Shown: positions 8,542 to 16,726 of the stretch, piece after piece
How positions within the stretch are numbered: the first letter of the stretch is position 1
Layout: the number at the start of each line of letters is the position of its first letter
DNA from: Streptomyces scabichelini
Lineage (GTDB): Bacteria; Actinomycetota; Actinomycetes; Streptomycetales; Streptomycetaceae
Reading direction: 5' to 3'
DNA length: 64,000 bases
NCBI RefSeq assembly: GCF_011045015.1
Contig: NZ_JAAKZY010000019.1
Location: forward strand, 16,551 to 80,550
Made by a program: the position numbers and the translations under genes
Notes under the pieces: generated by a model
Seen by the model: only the letters and a program-made list of their open reading frames with translations
Databases searched by the model: none
Told to the model about the DNA's origin: nothing

Positions 8542-9465
8542 ATGCGGGTGTTCGTGGCAGGCGGGACCGGGGTCCTGGGGCGGCGGCTGGTGCCGCAGCT
8601 CCTGGCCGGGGGTCATCAGGTGACGGCTACGACGACGAGCGCGGCCAAGCTGGGCCTGCTGAAGCAGCTGGGCGCGGAGGGCGTCGTGATGGACGGGCTG
8701 GACGCGGTGTCGGTCGGTGAGGCGGTGGCCGCGGCCCGGCCGGACGCGATCGTGCACCAGATGACCGGGCTCGCCACCGGCAAGCCCGACATGAGGCACT
8801 TCGACCGGTTCTTCGCCACCACCAACCGGCTGCGCACCGAGGGGACGGACCACCTGCTGGCCGCCGCCGAGGCGACCGGTGTGTCCACCTTCGTCGCGCA
8901 GAGCTTCGGCAGCTTCAACGGCATCCGCGAGGGCGGCTGGGTGAAGACCGAGGAGGACCCGCTGGACCCGATGACGGGGACGGCGCTGCAACCGATGGTC
9001 GAGGCGGTACGCCACCTCGAGGAAGGCGTCGTCAAGGCCGGCGGCGCGGCCCTGCGATACGGCGGGTTCTACGGACCTGGCGCCACCGACGACATGGTCG
9101 AGCTCATCAGCAAGCGGAAGTTCCCGCTGGTCGGGCGCGCCACCGGCTACAGCTCGTTCGTGCATGTCGACGACGCGGCGAGGGCCACCGTCCTGGCCGT
9201 GGAGCAGCAGGCGAAGGGCGTGTTCAGCATCGTCGACGACGAACCGGCCCCGGCCCGCGAGTGGCTGCCCTACCTGGCGGCGGCCGCGGGCGCGAAGCGG
9301 CCGATGCGGGTCCCCAAGTGGCTGGCCAAGCTGCTGGCCGGGGACGTGCCGGTGGTGATGATGATCGAGGGACGTGGCTTCTCCAACGCCAAGGCCAAGC
9401 GGGAGCTCGGCTGGGAGCTGCGTTATCCGTCGTGGCGCCAGGGCTTCAAGGAGGGGCTGGCGTGA
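8542..9465 (+). CDS. NAD(P)-dependent epimerase/dehydratase-like protein, ECF41 partner
   Basis: This is a 307-residue Rossmann-fold protein of the extended SDR family: GGTGVLG at residues 7-13 binds the dinucleotide and YGGFYGPGA is a typical later motif. The catalytic YxxxK is not obvious, so the reaction is unclear. ECF41 sigma factors are regularly encoded beside one of three partner types (carboxymuconolactone decarboxylase, oxidoreductase or epimerase); this is the epimerase type. The gene follows a perfect ECF41 promoter and its last four bases overlap the sigma factor start (GTGA). ATG 8542 is preceded by AAGGTGGGGG. Confidence 0.85.
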   Translation: MRVFVAGGTGVLGRRLVPQLLAGGHQVTATTTSAAKLGLLKQLGAEGVVMDGLDAVSVGEAVAAARPDAIVHQMTGLATGKPDMRHFDRFFATTNRLRTEGTDHLLAAAEATGVSTFVAQSFGSFNGIREGGWVKTEEDPLDPMTGTALQPMVEAVRHLEEGVVKAGGAALRYGGFYGPGATDDMVELISKRKFPLVGRATGYSSFVHVDDAARATVLAVEQQAKGVFSIVDDEPAPAREWLPYLAAAAGAKRPMRVPKWLAKLLAGDVPVVMMIEGRGFSNAKAKRELGWELRYPSWRQGFKEGLA

Positions 9466-9515
9466 AAGCGAGTGCCGGGGTGAAGGCGAGTGGCGGCGTG
9501 AAGGCGAGTGGCGGC
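9462..9515 (+). repeat. Three 18-bp tandem repeats, each starting with GTG
   Basis: Units at 9462-9479, 9480-9497 and 9498-9515 follow GTGAARGCGAGTGSCGGS; the last two are identical and the first differs at three positions. All are in frame with the sigma factor and encode VKASAG, VKASGG, VKASGG. A fourth GTG (9516) begins the non-repetitive part. Confidence 0.9.
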
Positions 9516-10445
9516 GTGACCCGGGCCGAGGAGTTCGAGGAGCTGCGGCCGCTGCTGTTCTCGATCGCGTACCGGATCCTCGGCAGTGTGAGCGAGGCCG
9601 AGGACGCGGTCCAGGAGTCCTGGCTGCGCTACGAGGCCACCCCGACACGGCCCGCGTCGGCCAAGGCCTACCTCTCGGCCGTGGTGACCCGGATCGCGAT
9701 CGACGTGCTGCGCTCGGCCCGCTCCCGTCGGGAGCAGTACGTCGGGCAGCGGCTCCCCGAGCCACTGCTCACCGACCCCTACGAGGACCCGGCGCGGTCG
9801 GCGGAGCTGGCCGACTCGGTGTCGATGGCGGCCCTGTTGCTGCTCGAGCGGCTCAGCCCGCTCGAGCGGGGGGTCTTCGTGCTGCGGGAGGTGTTCGGGT
9901 TCGGCTTCCCCGACGTCGCCTCGGCGGTGGGCAGGTCGGAGGCGGCGTGCCGTCAGCTCGCGGTGCGGGCGCGGCGCCACATGGACGCGGGGCGCCCCCG
10001 GTTCGAGGCGGACCGCCGGGAGCGGGACGCGCTGGCGGCGCGGTTCTTCGACGCGATCCGGGAAGGCGACCTCGATGGCTTGCGGGAGCTGCTCGCCGCC
10101 GATGTCCAGGTGATCGGGGACGGCGGCGGCAAGGCCCCGCAGTTCGCCAGGACCGTATTCGGCGCCGAGAACGTGGCCCGGGTGTTCGCCTCGGCCTTCC
10201 CCTGGGTCGTCCGGGTCGGTGTGGAGCTGGAGCCGCACGAGGTGAACGGCCAGCCGGGCGCGATCCTGCGCGACCGGGACGGCAAGGTCCTCAACACCTT
10301 GGTCCTTGACGTCCTCGACGGGCGGATCCAGACGATCCGCTCGGTGATCAACCCCGACAAGCTCGGGCACGTGGGTCCGGTGGCGGACGCCTGGGCGATC
10401 GACCGCGAGGTGAAGCAGGCCCGCCGCGCCCGGCTCGACCCGTGA
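9462..10445 (+). CDS. ECF41-group RNA polymerase sigma factor with C-terminal SnoaL domain
   Basis: This is a 327-residue alternative sigma factor. Region 2 spans about residues 30-90 and region 4 about 115-175. A SnoaL-like C-terminal extension carries both ECF41 hallmark motifs, DGGGK (220-224) and NPDKL (297-301). In this group the extension tunes activity in place of a separate anti-sigma factor. GTG 9462 is chosen because AAGGAGG lies 7 bp upstream inside the epimerase gene. The first 54 bases are three 18-bp repeats (VKASxG), giving further in-frame GTG codons at 9480, 9498 and 9516; the conserved part begins only after the last. Confidence 0.9.
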   Translation: MKASAGVKASGGVKASGGVTRAEEFEELRPLLFSIAYRILGSVSEAEDAVQESWLRYEATPTRPASAKAYLSAVVTRIAIDVLRSARSRREQYVGQRLPEPLLTDPYEDPARSAELADSVSMAALLLLERLSPLERGVFVLREVFGFGFPDVASAVGRSEAACRQLAVRARRHMDAGRPRFEADRRERDALAARFFDAIREGDLDGLRELLAADVQVIGDGGGKAPQFARTVFGAENVARVFASAFPWVVRVGVELEPHEVNGQPGAILRDRDGKVLNTLVLDVLDGRIQTIRSVINPDKLGHVGPVADAWAIDREVKQARRARLDP

Positions 10446-10460
10446 CCCCGAGTCCGGCCT

Positions 10461-10510
10461 CGCTCCCGGCCCGCGCCCACCGTTCCGTCGGGTGAGCGCG
10501 GGCGGGAGCG
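10461..10510. terminator. Bidirectional terminator between convergent genes
   Basis: Arms 10461-10480 and 10492-10510 pair over about 18 bp with one bulged base, closing an 11-nt loop. The hairpin fills the 71-bp gap between the converging ECF41 sigma factor and formyltransferase genes, so it can serve both. Confidence 0.65.
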
Positions 10511-10516
10511 CGGGGC

Positions 10517-11464
10517 TCATGGGCGTGCGGTGAGATAGCCCCCCATGGTGCGGAAGTAGTCGCTCGCCGCGTGCTCCGTGCCGTCCTCCGTGCGGACCCG
10601 CTTCACGAGCAGGCCGTGCAGCTGCCCGTTCCTGGCCTGTGCGCCGGCGACGATGACCACGCCGTCGCCCTCGCGGATGAAGATGCGGCCCGGGGTGCCG
10701 CCGTAGCGGCCCTGCGAGACCGCGGCCTCGATGATGCGCAGACGCTGACCGCGGTGGTGGGTGAAGGCGTTGGGGTACGGGTCGCACTGGGCGCGCACCA
10801 GGCGGTCCAGGTCCTCGGCCGGCCAGCTCCAGTCGATCCGGCTGTCCTCGAGCGACCGCTTGTGGAAGAAGGTCGCCCGGCTGCGGTCCTGCGGTATCCA
10901 CCGCGCCCGGCCGGAGGCGATCAGGTCGAGCGACTCGCTCACGACCGGCGTGATCAGGTCGACCGTGCGGTGGAACAGGTCGGTGACGGTGTCGGTCGGA
11001 CCCACCGGAACGGCTCGCTGCAACAGGATGTCGCCCGCGTCCAGTTCGGCGTTCATACGGTGCGCCGTGACACCGACCTCCCGCTCGCCGTTGATCAGCG
11101 CCCAGATCAGCGGGGAGAAGCCCGCGTACGCCGGCAGCAGCGAGTCGTGGATGTTGAGCGTGCCGTGCGGAGGGAGGTCGAAGACCTCGGGGGGCAGCAC
11201 GGTCCGCCAGTTGTTGGCGACGATGAGGTCCGGTTCCGCTTCCCGCAGTGCGGTGAGGAGTTCGGGGTCGTCGGGCCGGTTGCGGAGCAGGACCGGGATG
11301 TCGTGCTTCTCGGCGAGATCGGCCACCGAATCGTCCCAGATCTTCTCGTACACGTGGTCGCTCTTGGGGTGGGTCACGGCCATGACCACCTCGTGGTCGG
11401 ACTCCAGCAGAGCCTGGAGGGTGCGGTGCCCCCAGGTCTGATAGCCGAACATGACGACCCGCAT
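10517..11464 (-). CDS. N5-hydroxyornithine formyltransferase (methionyl-tRNA formyltransferase-like)
   Basis: This is a 315-residue enzyme that probably uses N10-formyl-tetrahydrofolate to formylate N5-hydroxyornithine for the siderophore, as CchA does for coelichelin. The formyltransferase catalytic triad is visible as Asn104, His106 (LNIHDSLLPAYAG) and Asp142 (NAELDAGDI). A C-terminal FMT-like domain (about 205-300) follows. ATG 11464 has GGAGAGGA just upstream; an ATG nine codons earlier lacks a site. It is divergent from the ornithine monooxygenase gene and shares its iron box, so it should be expressed only when iron is scarce. A housekeeping tRNA formyltransferase would not sit in this context. 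Confidence 0.85.
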   Translation of the reverse strand: MRVVMFGYQTWGHRTLQALLESDHEVVMAVTHPKSDHVYEKIWDDSVADLAEKHDIPVLLRNRPDDPELLTALREAEPDLIVANNWRTVLPPEVFDLPPHGTLNIHDSLLPAYAGFSPLIWALINGEREVGVTAHRMNAELDAGDILLQRAVPVGPTDTVTDLFHRTVDLITPVVSESLDLIASGRARWIPQDRSRATFFHKRSLEDSRIDWSWPAEDLDRLVRAQCDPYPNAFTHHRGQRLRIIEAAVSQGRYGGTPGRIFIREGDGVVIVAGAQARNGQLHGLLVKRVRTEDGTEHAASDYFRTMGGYLTARP

Positions 11465-11493
11465 TGTCGATCCTCTCCTAGGACACACCATTG

Positions 11494-11512
11494 CAAGGTA
11501 AGGCTAACCTTA
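11494..11512. promoter_or_regulatory. Iron box (DmdR/IdeR type), divergent promoter
   Basis: CAAGGTAAGGCTAACCTTA matches 15 of 19 positions of the actinomycete iron-box consensus TTAGGTTAGGCTAACCTAA and is nearly palindromic. It lies 30 bp from the formyltransferase start and 38 bp from the monooxygenase start, so one repressor dimer pair can control both divergent genes. Confidence 0.85.
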
Positions 11513-11549
11513 TTTAACATCAGTGGCGCCTAGGGGAAGGAAAGTTGCG

Positions 11550-12941
11550 GTGAACGCACTGCACGACGAACCGGACGCCGTCCACGATGTGATCGGCATA
11601 GGTTTTGGGCCGTCAAATCTCGCACTGGCCATCGCGGTTGAGGAACACAACTCCCGAGCCACCGCTGAGAAGCGGATCCGAGCCACGTTCCTGGAACGCC
11701 AGCCGTCGTTCGGCTGGCACCGTGGCATGCTCATCGACGACGCGACGATGCAGGTGTCCTTCCTCAAGGACCTTGTCACGATGCGCAATCCGACCAGCGA
11801 CTTCAGCTTCCTGTGCTTCCTGCGGGAGCGGGGCAGACTCGTGGACTTCCTCAACGCGAAGACCCTCTTCCCGCTGCGGATCGAGTTCCACGAGTACTTC
11901 GAGTGGGCGGCCGCCCGGGTCGCGCATCTGGTCGACTACGGCACCGAGGTCGTGTCCGTCGAGCCGGTGACGGCCGAGGACGGGGAGATCCGCTGGTTCG
12001 ACGTGGTCAGCCGCGTCCCCGGCACCCCGGAGCGCACCGTTGTGCGCAGGGCTCGTAACGTCTCGGTGGCCGTCGGCCTCGAACCCCATCTCCCGCCGGA
12101 CACCGAGTTGTCGGACCGTATCTGGCACAACAGCGAACTGGTGCCGCGCGTCCGCGAGTTGAACGAGTCCGGCGGGTCCGGCGGCTCCGGCGGGTCCGGC
12201 GGCTCCGGCGGCTCCGGCACTTCCGTGGGACGCATCCTGGTCCTCGGTGCCGGTCAGAGCGCCGCCGAGGCGGTGGACTATCTGCACCGGTCCTTCCCCG
12301 AGGCGGAGATCTGCGCGATCTTCGCCAAGTACGGGTACACGCCCGCCGACGACAGCCCGTTCGCCAACCGGATCTTCGACCCGGAAGCCGTGGACGTCTA
12401 CTTCCAGTCGGCGCCGGAGGTGAAGCAGTCCCTGGTCGACTACCACCGCAGCACCAACTACTCGGTGGTCGACATGGATCTGATCGAGTCGCTGTACGCG
12501 ACCATGTACCGCGAGAAGGTTCAGGGCCACGAGCGCCTGCGGCTGCGCAACGTGTCCCGCATCCGGGACGTACGCCCGCTGGACGACCGCCTGGACGTCA
12601 CCGTCGAGTACCTTCCCACCGGCGAACGGGAGGTGCTCTCCGCCGATCTGCTCGTCCATGCGACCGGCTACCGGCCCAGAGACCTCGACACGCTCCTCGG
12701 CAGGACCTCGAAGCTCTGCCTGCGGGACGACAACGACGCCGTACGCGTGGGACGCGACCACCGGGTCGAGGTCGCACCGGAGGTGACCGCGGGCATCTAT
12801 CTGCAGGGCGCGACCGAGCACACGCACGGCCTCACCTCCACCCTGCTGTCCACCACCGCCGTGCGCTCCGGCGAGATCCTCGACTCCCTGCTCACCCACC
12901 ATGCGGGCGACGCGGCCGAGAACATCAACTCCTCAGTCTGA
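11550..12941 (+). CDS. L-ornithine N5-monooxygenase
   Basis: This is a 463-residue FAD- and NADPH-dependent enzyme that hydroxylates the side-chain amine of ornithine, the first step of hydroxamate siderophore synthesis (CchB/PvdA family). The FAD-binding motif is GIGFGPSNLALA (from residue 16), the NADPH-binding motif VLGAGQSAAEAV follows the linker, and the family motif ATGYRP is near the C-terminus. GTG 11550 was chosen because GGGGAAGGA lies 9 bp upstream; the GTG nine codons earlier has none. Residues 207-223 are a pure Gly-Gly-Ser repeat just before the NADPH domain, which is unusual for the family. Confidence 0.92.
   Translation: MNALHDEPDAVHDVIGIGFGPSNLALAIAVEEHNSRATAEKRIRATFLERQPSFGWHRGMLIDDATMQVSFLKDLVTMRNPTSDFSFLCFLRERGRLVDFLNAKTLFPLRIEFHEYFEWAAARVAHLVDYGTEVVSVEPVTAEDGEIRWFDVVSRVPGTPERTVVRRARNVSVAVGLEPHLPPDTELSDRIWHNSELVPRVRELNESGGSGGSGGSGGSGGSGTSVGRILVLGAGQSAAEAVDYLHRSFPEAEICAIFAKYGYTPADDSPFANRIFDPEAVDVYFQSAPEVKQSLVDYHRSTNYSVVDMDLIESLYATMYREKVQGHERLRLRNVSRIRDVRPLDDRLDVTVEYLPTGEREVLSADLLVHATGYRPRDLDTLLGRTSKLCLRDDNDAVRVGRDHRVEVAPEVTAGIYLQGATEHTHGLTSTLLSTTAVRSGEILDSLLTHHAGDAAENINSSV
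12168..12212 (+). repeat. 9-bp minisatellite encoding a Gly-Gly-Ser linker
   Basis: Five units of TCCGGCGGS run in frame inside the monooxygenase gene, followed by a partial sixth. They encode (SGG)5. The unit is a multiple of three, so gain or loss of copies would change linker length without a frameshift. Confidence 0.9.
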
Positions 12942-13042
12942 AAGGGCGGTTCATCGTCGTGGAGGACGGCACGCACCCGCGTGCCGTCGGACGGTTCTTG
13001 TGGCGGTCCCGTCCATGCCCGCACTGGGCAACACTCATCGAC

Positions 13043-13061
13043 TTAGGGTAGCCTCACCTAG
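13043..13061 (+). promoter_or_regulatory. Iron box (DmdR/IdeR type) of the exporter operon
   Basis: TTAGGGTAGCCTCACCTAG matches the iron-box consensus TTAGGTTAGGCTCACCTAA at 16 of 19 positions. It ends 46 bp before the first exporter gene. A tandem GGTTTTTCTCT pair follows it directly (13061-13082), giving a pyrimidine-rich leader. Confidence 0.88.
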
Positions 13062-13106
13062 GTTTTTCTCTGGTTTTTCTCTTTGTCCGATCCCGAAGGG
13101 GTACGG

Positions 13107-14810
13107 GTGGGTGCTTCATATCCGTCGGGGCGGGACGTCCTGAGGGACACGGTCCGGGGTCAGCGACGTAACGTCGCGCTCGGCTCTCTCCTCGGTTCCG
13201 GGCACCAGATCGGCGAGGCGCTGGTCCCGGTCCTGATCGGTATCGTGATCGACCAGGCCGTCACCGACTCCGACACCGGCGCCCTGTTCCTCTGGCTGGC
13301 GATCCTCGCCGTGGTCTATGTGGGACTGGCGTTCAGCTTCCGCATCGGCGCCTGGTCCGGTGAAAAGGCCTCCGTACAGGCCGAGCACTCGCTGCGGATC
13401 ACTCTCGTACGAAGGGTCCTGGACCCCGGCGGCGGAGCGGAGGAGGGCCGGCTGCCCGGAGCGATGGCCAATATCGCGACCGAGGACGCCAAGCGGGTCG
13501 GCGCCGTCAACCTGGCGCTGATGTTCGGCATTTCAGCACTGATGGGCCTGCTCACCTGTGCCGTCGTCCTGCTGCGTACGTCGGTGTTGCTCGGTCTGGT
13601 GGTGCTGCTCGGCACACCTGTCCTGCTCTGGCTCGGGCATCTGCTGAGCAAGCCGCTGGAAAGCCGCAGCGAGGCCGAGCAGGAGCGGGCGGCGCACGCC
13701 TCGGCCGTGGCCGCCGACCTGGTGGCCGGTCTGCGGATCCTGAAGGGCATCGGCGGCGAGTCGACGGCCATCGCCCGCTACCGCACCACCAGCCGCGACT
13801 CCCTGCAAGCGACCTTGCGGGCCGCACGCGCGCAGGCCTTCCAGAACGGCATGGTCCTGGCGCTGACGGGCTGCCTGATCGCCGTCGTGGCGCTCGTCGG
13901 TGGCCGGCTGGCCGCCCAAGGCAGCATCAGCCTGGGCCAGTTGGTGTCGGCGGTCGGGCTCGCACTCTTCCTGCTCGGGCCTCTGGAGACGCTCGCCTGG
14001 GTCAACGCCGAGTTCGCGCAGGGCCGGGCCTCGGCCGCCCGGATCGCTCAGGTGCTGGCCACGCCGCACTCCGTCACGTCCGGCGGCCAGAGCCTGCCGC
14101 AGCAGGTGCGCGGCGCGGTCCGGCTGAGCGGGCTCAGCCATGGCGGGCTGCGCGAGGTGGACCTGGACATCGCACCCGGCGAACTCCTCGGCGTGGTCGC
14201 GACCGACCCCGCGCACGCCACCGACCTGCTGCGCTGCCTGTCCCGGCAGACCGACCCCGAAGCCGGAACGGTCGAACTGGACGGCGTGTCCCTGCGCGAC
14301 CTGGATCCCGCTCAGATGCGTACGGCCCTGCTGGTGGCCGAGCATGACGCGGACCTCTTCGAAGGCACCGTCCGCGACAACGTCACGGCCGCCGTCCTCG
14401 CCGGTTCCGAATCCGTCGATCCGGAAGCGGCGATGACGGCGGCCGGGGTGACACAGGTCGCGCAGACCCTGCCGGACGGCGAGGACACCGCGGTCAGTGA
14501 GCGCGGCCGGTCCCTTTCGGGCGGGCAGCGCCAACGGGTCGCTCTGGCTCGCGCGTTGGCGGCCGACCGGCCCGTGCTGGTGGTCCACGATCCGACCACC
14601 GCGGTCGACACGGTGACCGAGGCACAGATCGCGACCGGCCTGAGGGAGATCCGCAAGGGCCGCACCACGGTGCTCGTGACCACCAGCCCCGCACTGCTCG
14701 CGGTCACCGACCGGGTGGTGCTGCTCGACGACGGCCGGATCACCGACACGGCCCCGCACACCGATCTGGTACGCCGTCACGAGGCGTATCGCGCGGCGGT
14801 GTTGTCATGA
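13107..14810 (+). CDS. ABC exporter half-transporter with degenerate Walker motifs (siderophore export)
   Basis: This is a 567-residue type IV ABC half-transporter with N-terminal membrane domain (about 1-310) and C-terminal ATPase domain. The Walker A P-loop is lost: GELLGVVATDPAHATDL replaces the usual GxxGxGKS/T near residue 365. Walker B reads VLVVHDPTTAVD, with His in place of Asp and Asp in place of the catalytic Glu. The signature LSGGQRQRVALARAL (about 470) is intact. It therefore supplies only the signature half of the working ATP site. Start GTG 13107 has GAAGGGG 5 bp upstream; TTG 13083 is an alternative. It is coupled to its partner by ATGA and lies behind an iron box, supporting siderophore export. 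Confidence 0.88.
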   Translation: MGASYPSGRDVLRDTVRGQRRNVALGSLLGSGHQIGEALVPVLIGIVIDQAVTDSDTGALFLWLAILAVVYVGLAFSFRIGAWSGEKASVQAEHSLRITLVRRVLDPGGGAEEGRLPGAMANIATEDAKRVGAVNLALMFGISALMGLLTCAVVLLRTSVLLGLVVLLGTPVLLWLGHLLSKPLESRSEAEQERAAHASAVAADLVAGLRILKGIGGESTAIARYRTTSRDSLQATLRAARAQAFQNGMVLALTGCLIAVVALVGGRLAAQGSISLGQLVSAVGLALFLLGPLETLAWVNAEFAQGRASAARIAQVLATPHSVTSGGQSLPQQVRGAVRLSGLSHGGLREVDLDIAPGELLGVVATDPAHATDLLRCLSRQTDPEAGTVELDGVSLRDLDPAQMRTALLVAEHDADLFEGTVRDNVTAAVLAGSESVDPEAAMTAAGVTQVAQTLPDGEDTAVSERGRSLSGGQRQRVALARALAADRPVLVVHDPTTAVDTVTEAQIATGLREIRKGRTTVLVTTSPALLAVTDRVVLLDDGRITDTAPHTDLVRRHEAYRAAVLS

Positions 14811-16726
14811 GCGACACCTCGGCGAACGAGAACAACGGGACCAACGGGACCAAGGAAGCAATGACCGCAGCAGGCCCCGATACGGACGAGCAGGCGCCCG
14901 ACACCCGGGAACTGCTGCCCACCGCGACCGGGGCCCGCACCCGTGCCGCCGTCGGTGAACTGGTGCGTCCGCGTCGCAGCCTGGCTCTCGGCAGCTTCGC
15001 TGTGATGGTCGCGGCCACCGGTGTGGGACTGCTCGTCCAGCCGCTGCTTGGCCGCATCGTGGACGTCGTGGCCGAGGGGCGCCCGCCCGGGGACGTGACG
15101 GCTCCGGTCGTCCTCCTGGTCCTGGTGGCCCTCGCCCAGGGCGGCACCACCGCGCTGGGCCTGACGCTGGTTTCCCGGCTCGGCGAGACCCTGCTGGCGC
15201 AGTTGCGCGAGCGGTTCGTGGAGAAGGCGCTGCGGCTGCCGCTGGAACAGGTGGAGAAGGCGGGCGCGGGAGACCTCACCGCCCGGGTGACCCGGGACGT
15301 CTCGGTGGTGGCCGAGGCAGTGCGCAACGCTCTGCCCGAGCTGGCCCGCTCCCTGCTGGCCATCGTGCTGACGCTGGGCGCGATGGCGGCGCTGGACTGG
15401 CGTTTCCTGCTCGCGGCCCTCCTCGCGGTGCCCGTCCAGGCGCACACCGCCCGTTGGTACGTACGCAATGCCGTGCCGCTCTATGCCCGTCAGCGCATCG
15501 CGACCGGCGCTCAGCAGCAGCAGCTCCTCGACACCATCGCCGGGGCCGGCACGGTGCGGGCGTTCCGGCTGGAGGAGCAGCACACCACGCATGTGACCCG
15601 GCGTTCTTCGGCGGCGGTCGAGCTGACGCTGCGCGGAGTGAAGCTGGTGCTGCGGTTCTACAACCGGCTGCACGTGGCCGAGTACACCGGCCTCGCGGCG
15701 GTCCTCGTCACCGGGTTCCTGTTGGTGCGCGCCGACTCGGTGTCCATCGGCACCGCGACCGCCGCGGCGCTCTACTTCCACAGTCTGTTCGCGCCGATCA
15801 ACTCCGCGCTGGTACTGCTCGACGACGCGCAGTCGGCGACCGCCGCGCTCGCCCGGCTGGTCGGGGTCGCCGACCAGCCGGACCCCGAGCCGGAAGAGAC
15901 GGCGAATCCTCACAAGCGGCGGGAGCCGGGCACGGCGGCGGACGGCACCGTCACCGTGACCGGCATCGACCACGCGTACGAGCCCGGCCGTCCCGTCCTG
16001 CACGAGGTGGACCTGACGCTCCGGGCCGGCGAACGCGTGGCCCTGGTCGGTCCGAGCGGCGCGGGCAAGACCACCCTGGCCAAGCTCATCGCGGGCGTGC
16101 ACGTCCCGACATCCGGCTCGGTGCACCTCAGCGGCGCCGGGGCGTCCGGCAACGGCAAGGGGCTGCCGGTGGCCCTGGTCACGCAGGAGACGCACGTCTT
16201 CGCCGGTTCACTCGCGGAGGATCTGCGCCTGGCGCGGGCCGACGCCTCCGACGACGAGCTGCGCACGGCCCTGACCACGGTGGAGGCCCTGGACTGGGTC
16301 GAAGCGCTGCCCGAGAGCCTGGACACGGTCGTGGGCGAGGGCGGACACCGCCTCACCCCCGCCCAGGTCCAGCAACTCGCCCTGGCACGGCTCGTGTTGG
16401 CGGATCCGCCGGTGGCCGTGCTCGACGAGGCGACGGCCGAGGCCGGGAGCACCGGAGCCCGGCTGCTGGAGCGTGCGGCCGACCGGGCGGTGGACGGCCG
16501 CACGGCGCTGGTCGTCGCACATCGCCTCACCCAGGCCGCGGCCGCGGACCGGATCGTCGTCATGGACGGCGGCCGGATCGTGGAGAGCGGCACCCATGAC
16601 GAGCTGTGCACCGCGGGCGGGACCTACGCCTCCTTGTGGGAGGCCTGGTCCGGTACCCGCAGCACGGCCGATCAGCCCCCCACGCAGCACCATCGTCCCG
16701 ACACAACCACCATGAAGGACCACTGA
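14807..16726 (+). CDS. ABC exporter half-transporter with intact Walker motifs (siderophore export)
   Basis: This is a 639-residue partner of the preceding gene, with a soluble N-terminal tail of about 55 residues, a membrane domain and an ATPase domain. Walker A GPSGAGKTT (about 414) and Walker B VAVLDEATAEAGS (about 536) are intact, including the catalytic Glu. The signature is degenerate, LTPAQVQQLALARL (about 516) instead of LSGGQ. Only the ATP site built from this Walker A/B and the partner's LSGGQ can be canonical, as in heterodimeric exporters with one degenerate site. It overlaps the previous gene by ATGA and the binding-protein gene by one base, so all three are one operon. Confidence 0.9.
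   Translation: MSDTSANENNGTNGTKEAMTAAGPDTDEQAPDTRELLPTATGARTRAAVGELVRPRRSLALGSFAVMVAATGVGLLVQPLLGRIVDVVAEGRPPGDVTAPVVLLVLVALAQGGTTALGLTLVSRLGETLLAQLRERFVEKALRLPLEQVEKAGAGDLTARVTRDVSVVAEAVRNALPELARSLLAIVLTLGAMAALDWRFLLAALLAVPVQAHTARWYVRNAVPLYARQRIATGAQQQQLLDTIAGAGTVRAFRLEEQHTTHVTRRSSAAVELTLRGVKLVLRFYNRLHVAEYTGLAAVLVTGFLLVRADSVSIGTATAAALYFHSLFAPINSALVLLDDAQSATAALARLVGVADQPDPEPEETANPHKRREPGTAADGTVTVTGIDHAYEPGRPVLHEVDLTLRAGERVALVGPSGAGKTTLAKLIAGVHVPTSGSVHLSGAGASGNGKGLPVALVTQETHVFAGSLAEDLRLARADASDDELRTALTTVEALDWVEALPESLDTVVGEGGHRLTPAQVQQLALARLVLADPPVAVLDEATAEAGSTGARLLERAADRAVDGRTALVVAHRLTQAAAADRIVVMDGGRIVESGTHDELCTAGGTYASLWEAWSGTRSTADQPPTQHHRPDTTTMKDH

Noticed and set aside
9462..9515. CRISPR-like or REP-like element in the 18-bp repeats
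   Set aside because: The units are directly contiguous without spacers, in frame, and begin a gene; they are a coding tandem duplication.
6562..9765. A 1,067-codon open frame on the minus strand
   Set aside because: It runs antisense to four well-supported genes (ROK regulator, SnoaL-like, epimerase, sigma factor), has no family motifs and is a by-product of high GC third-position bias.
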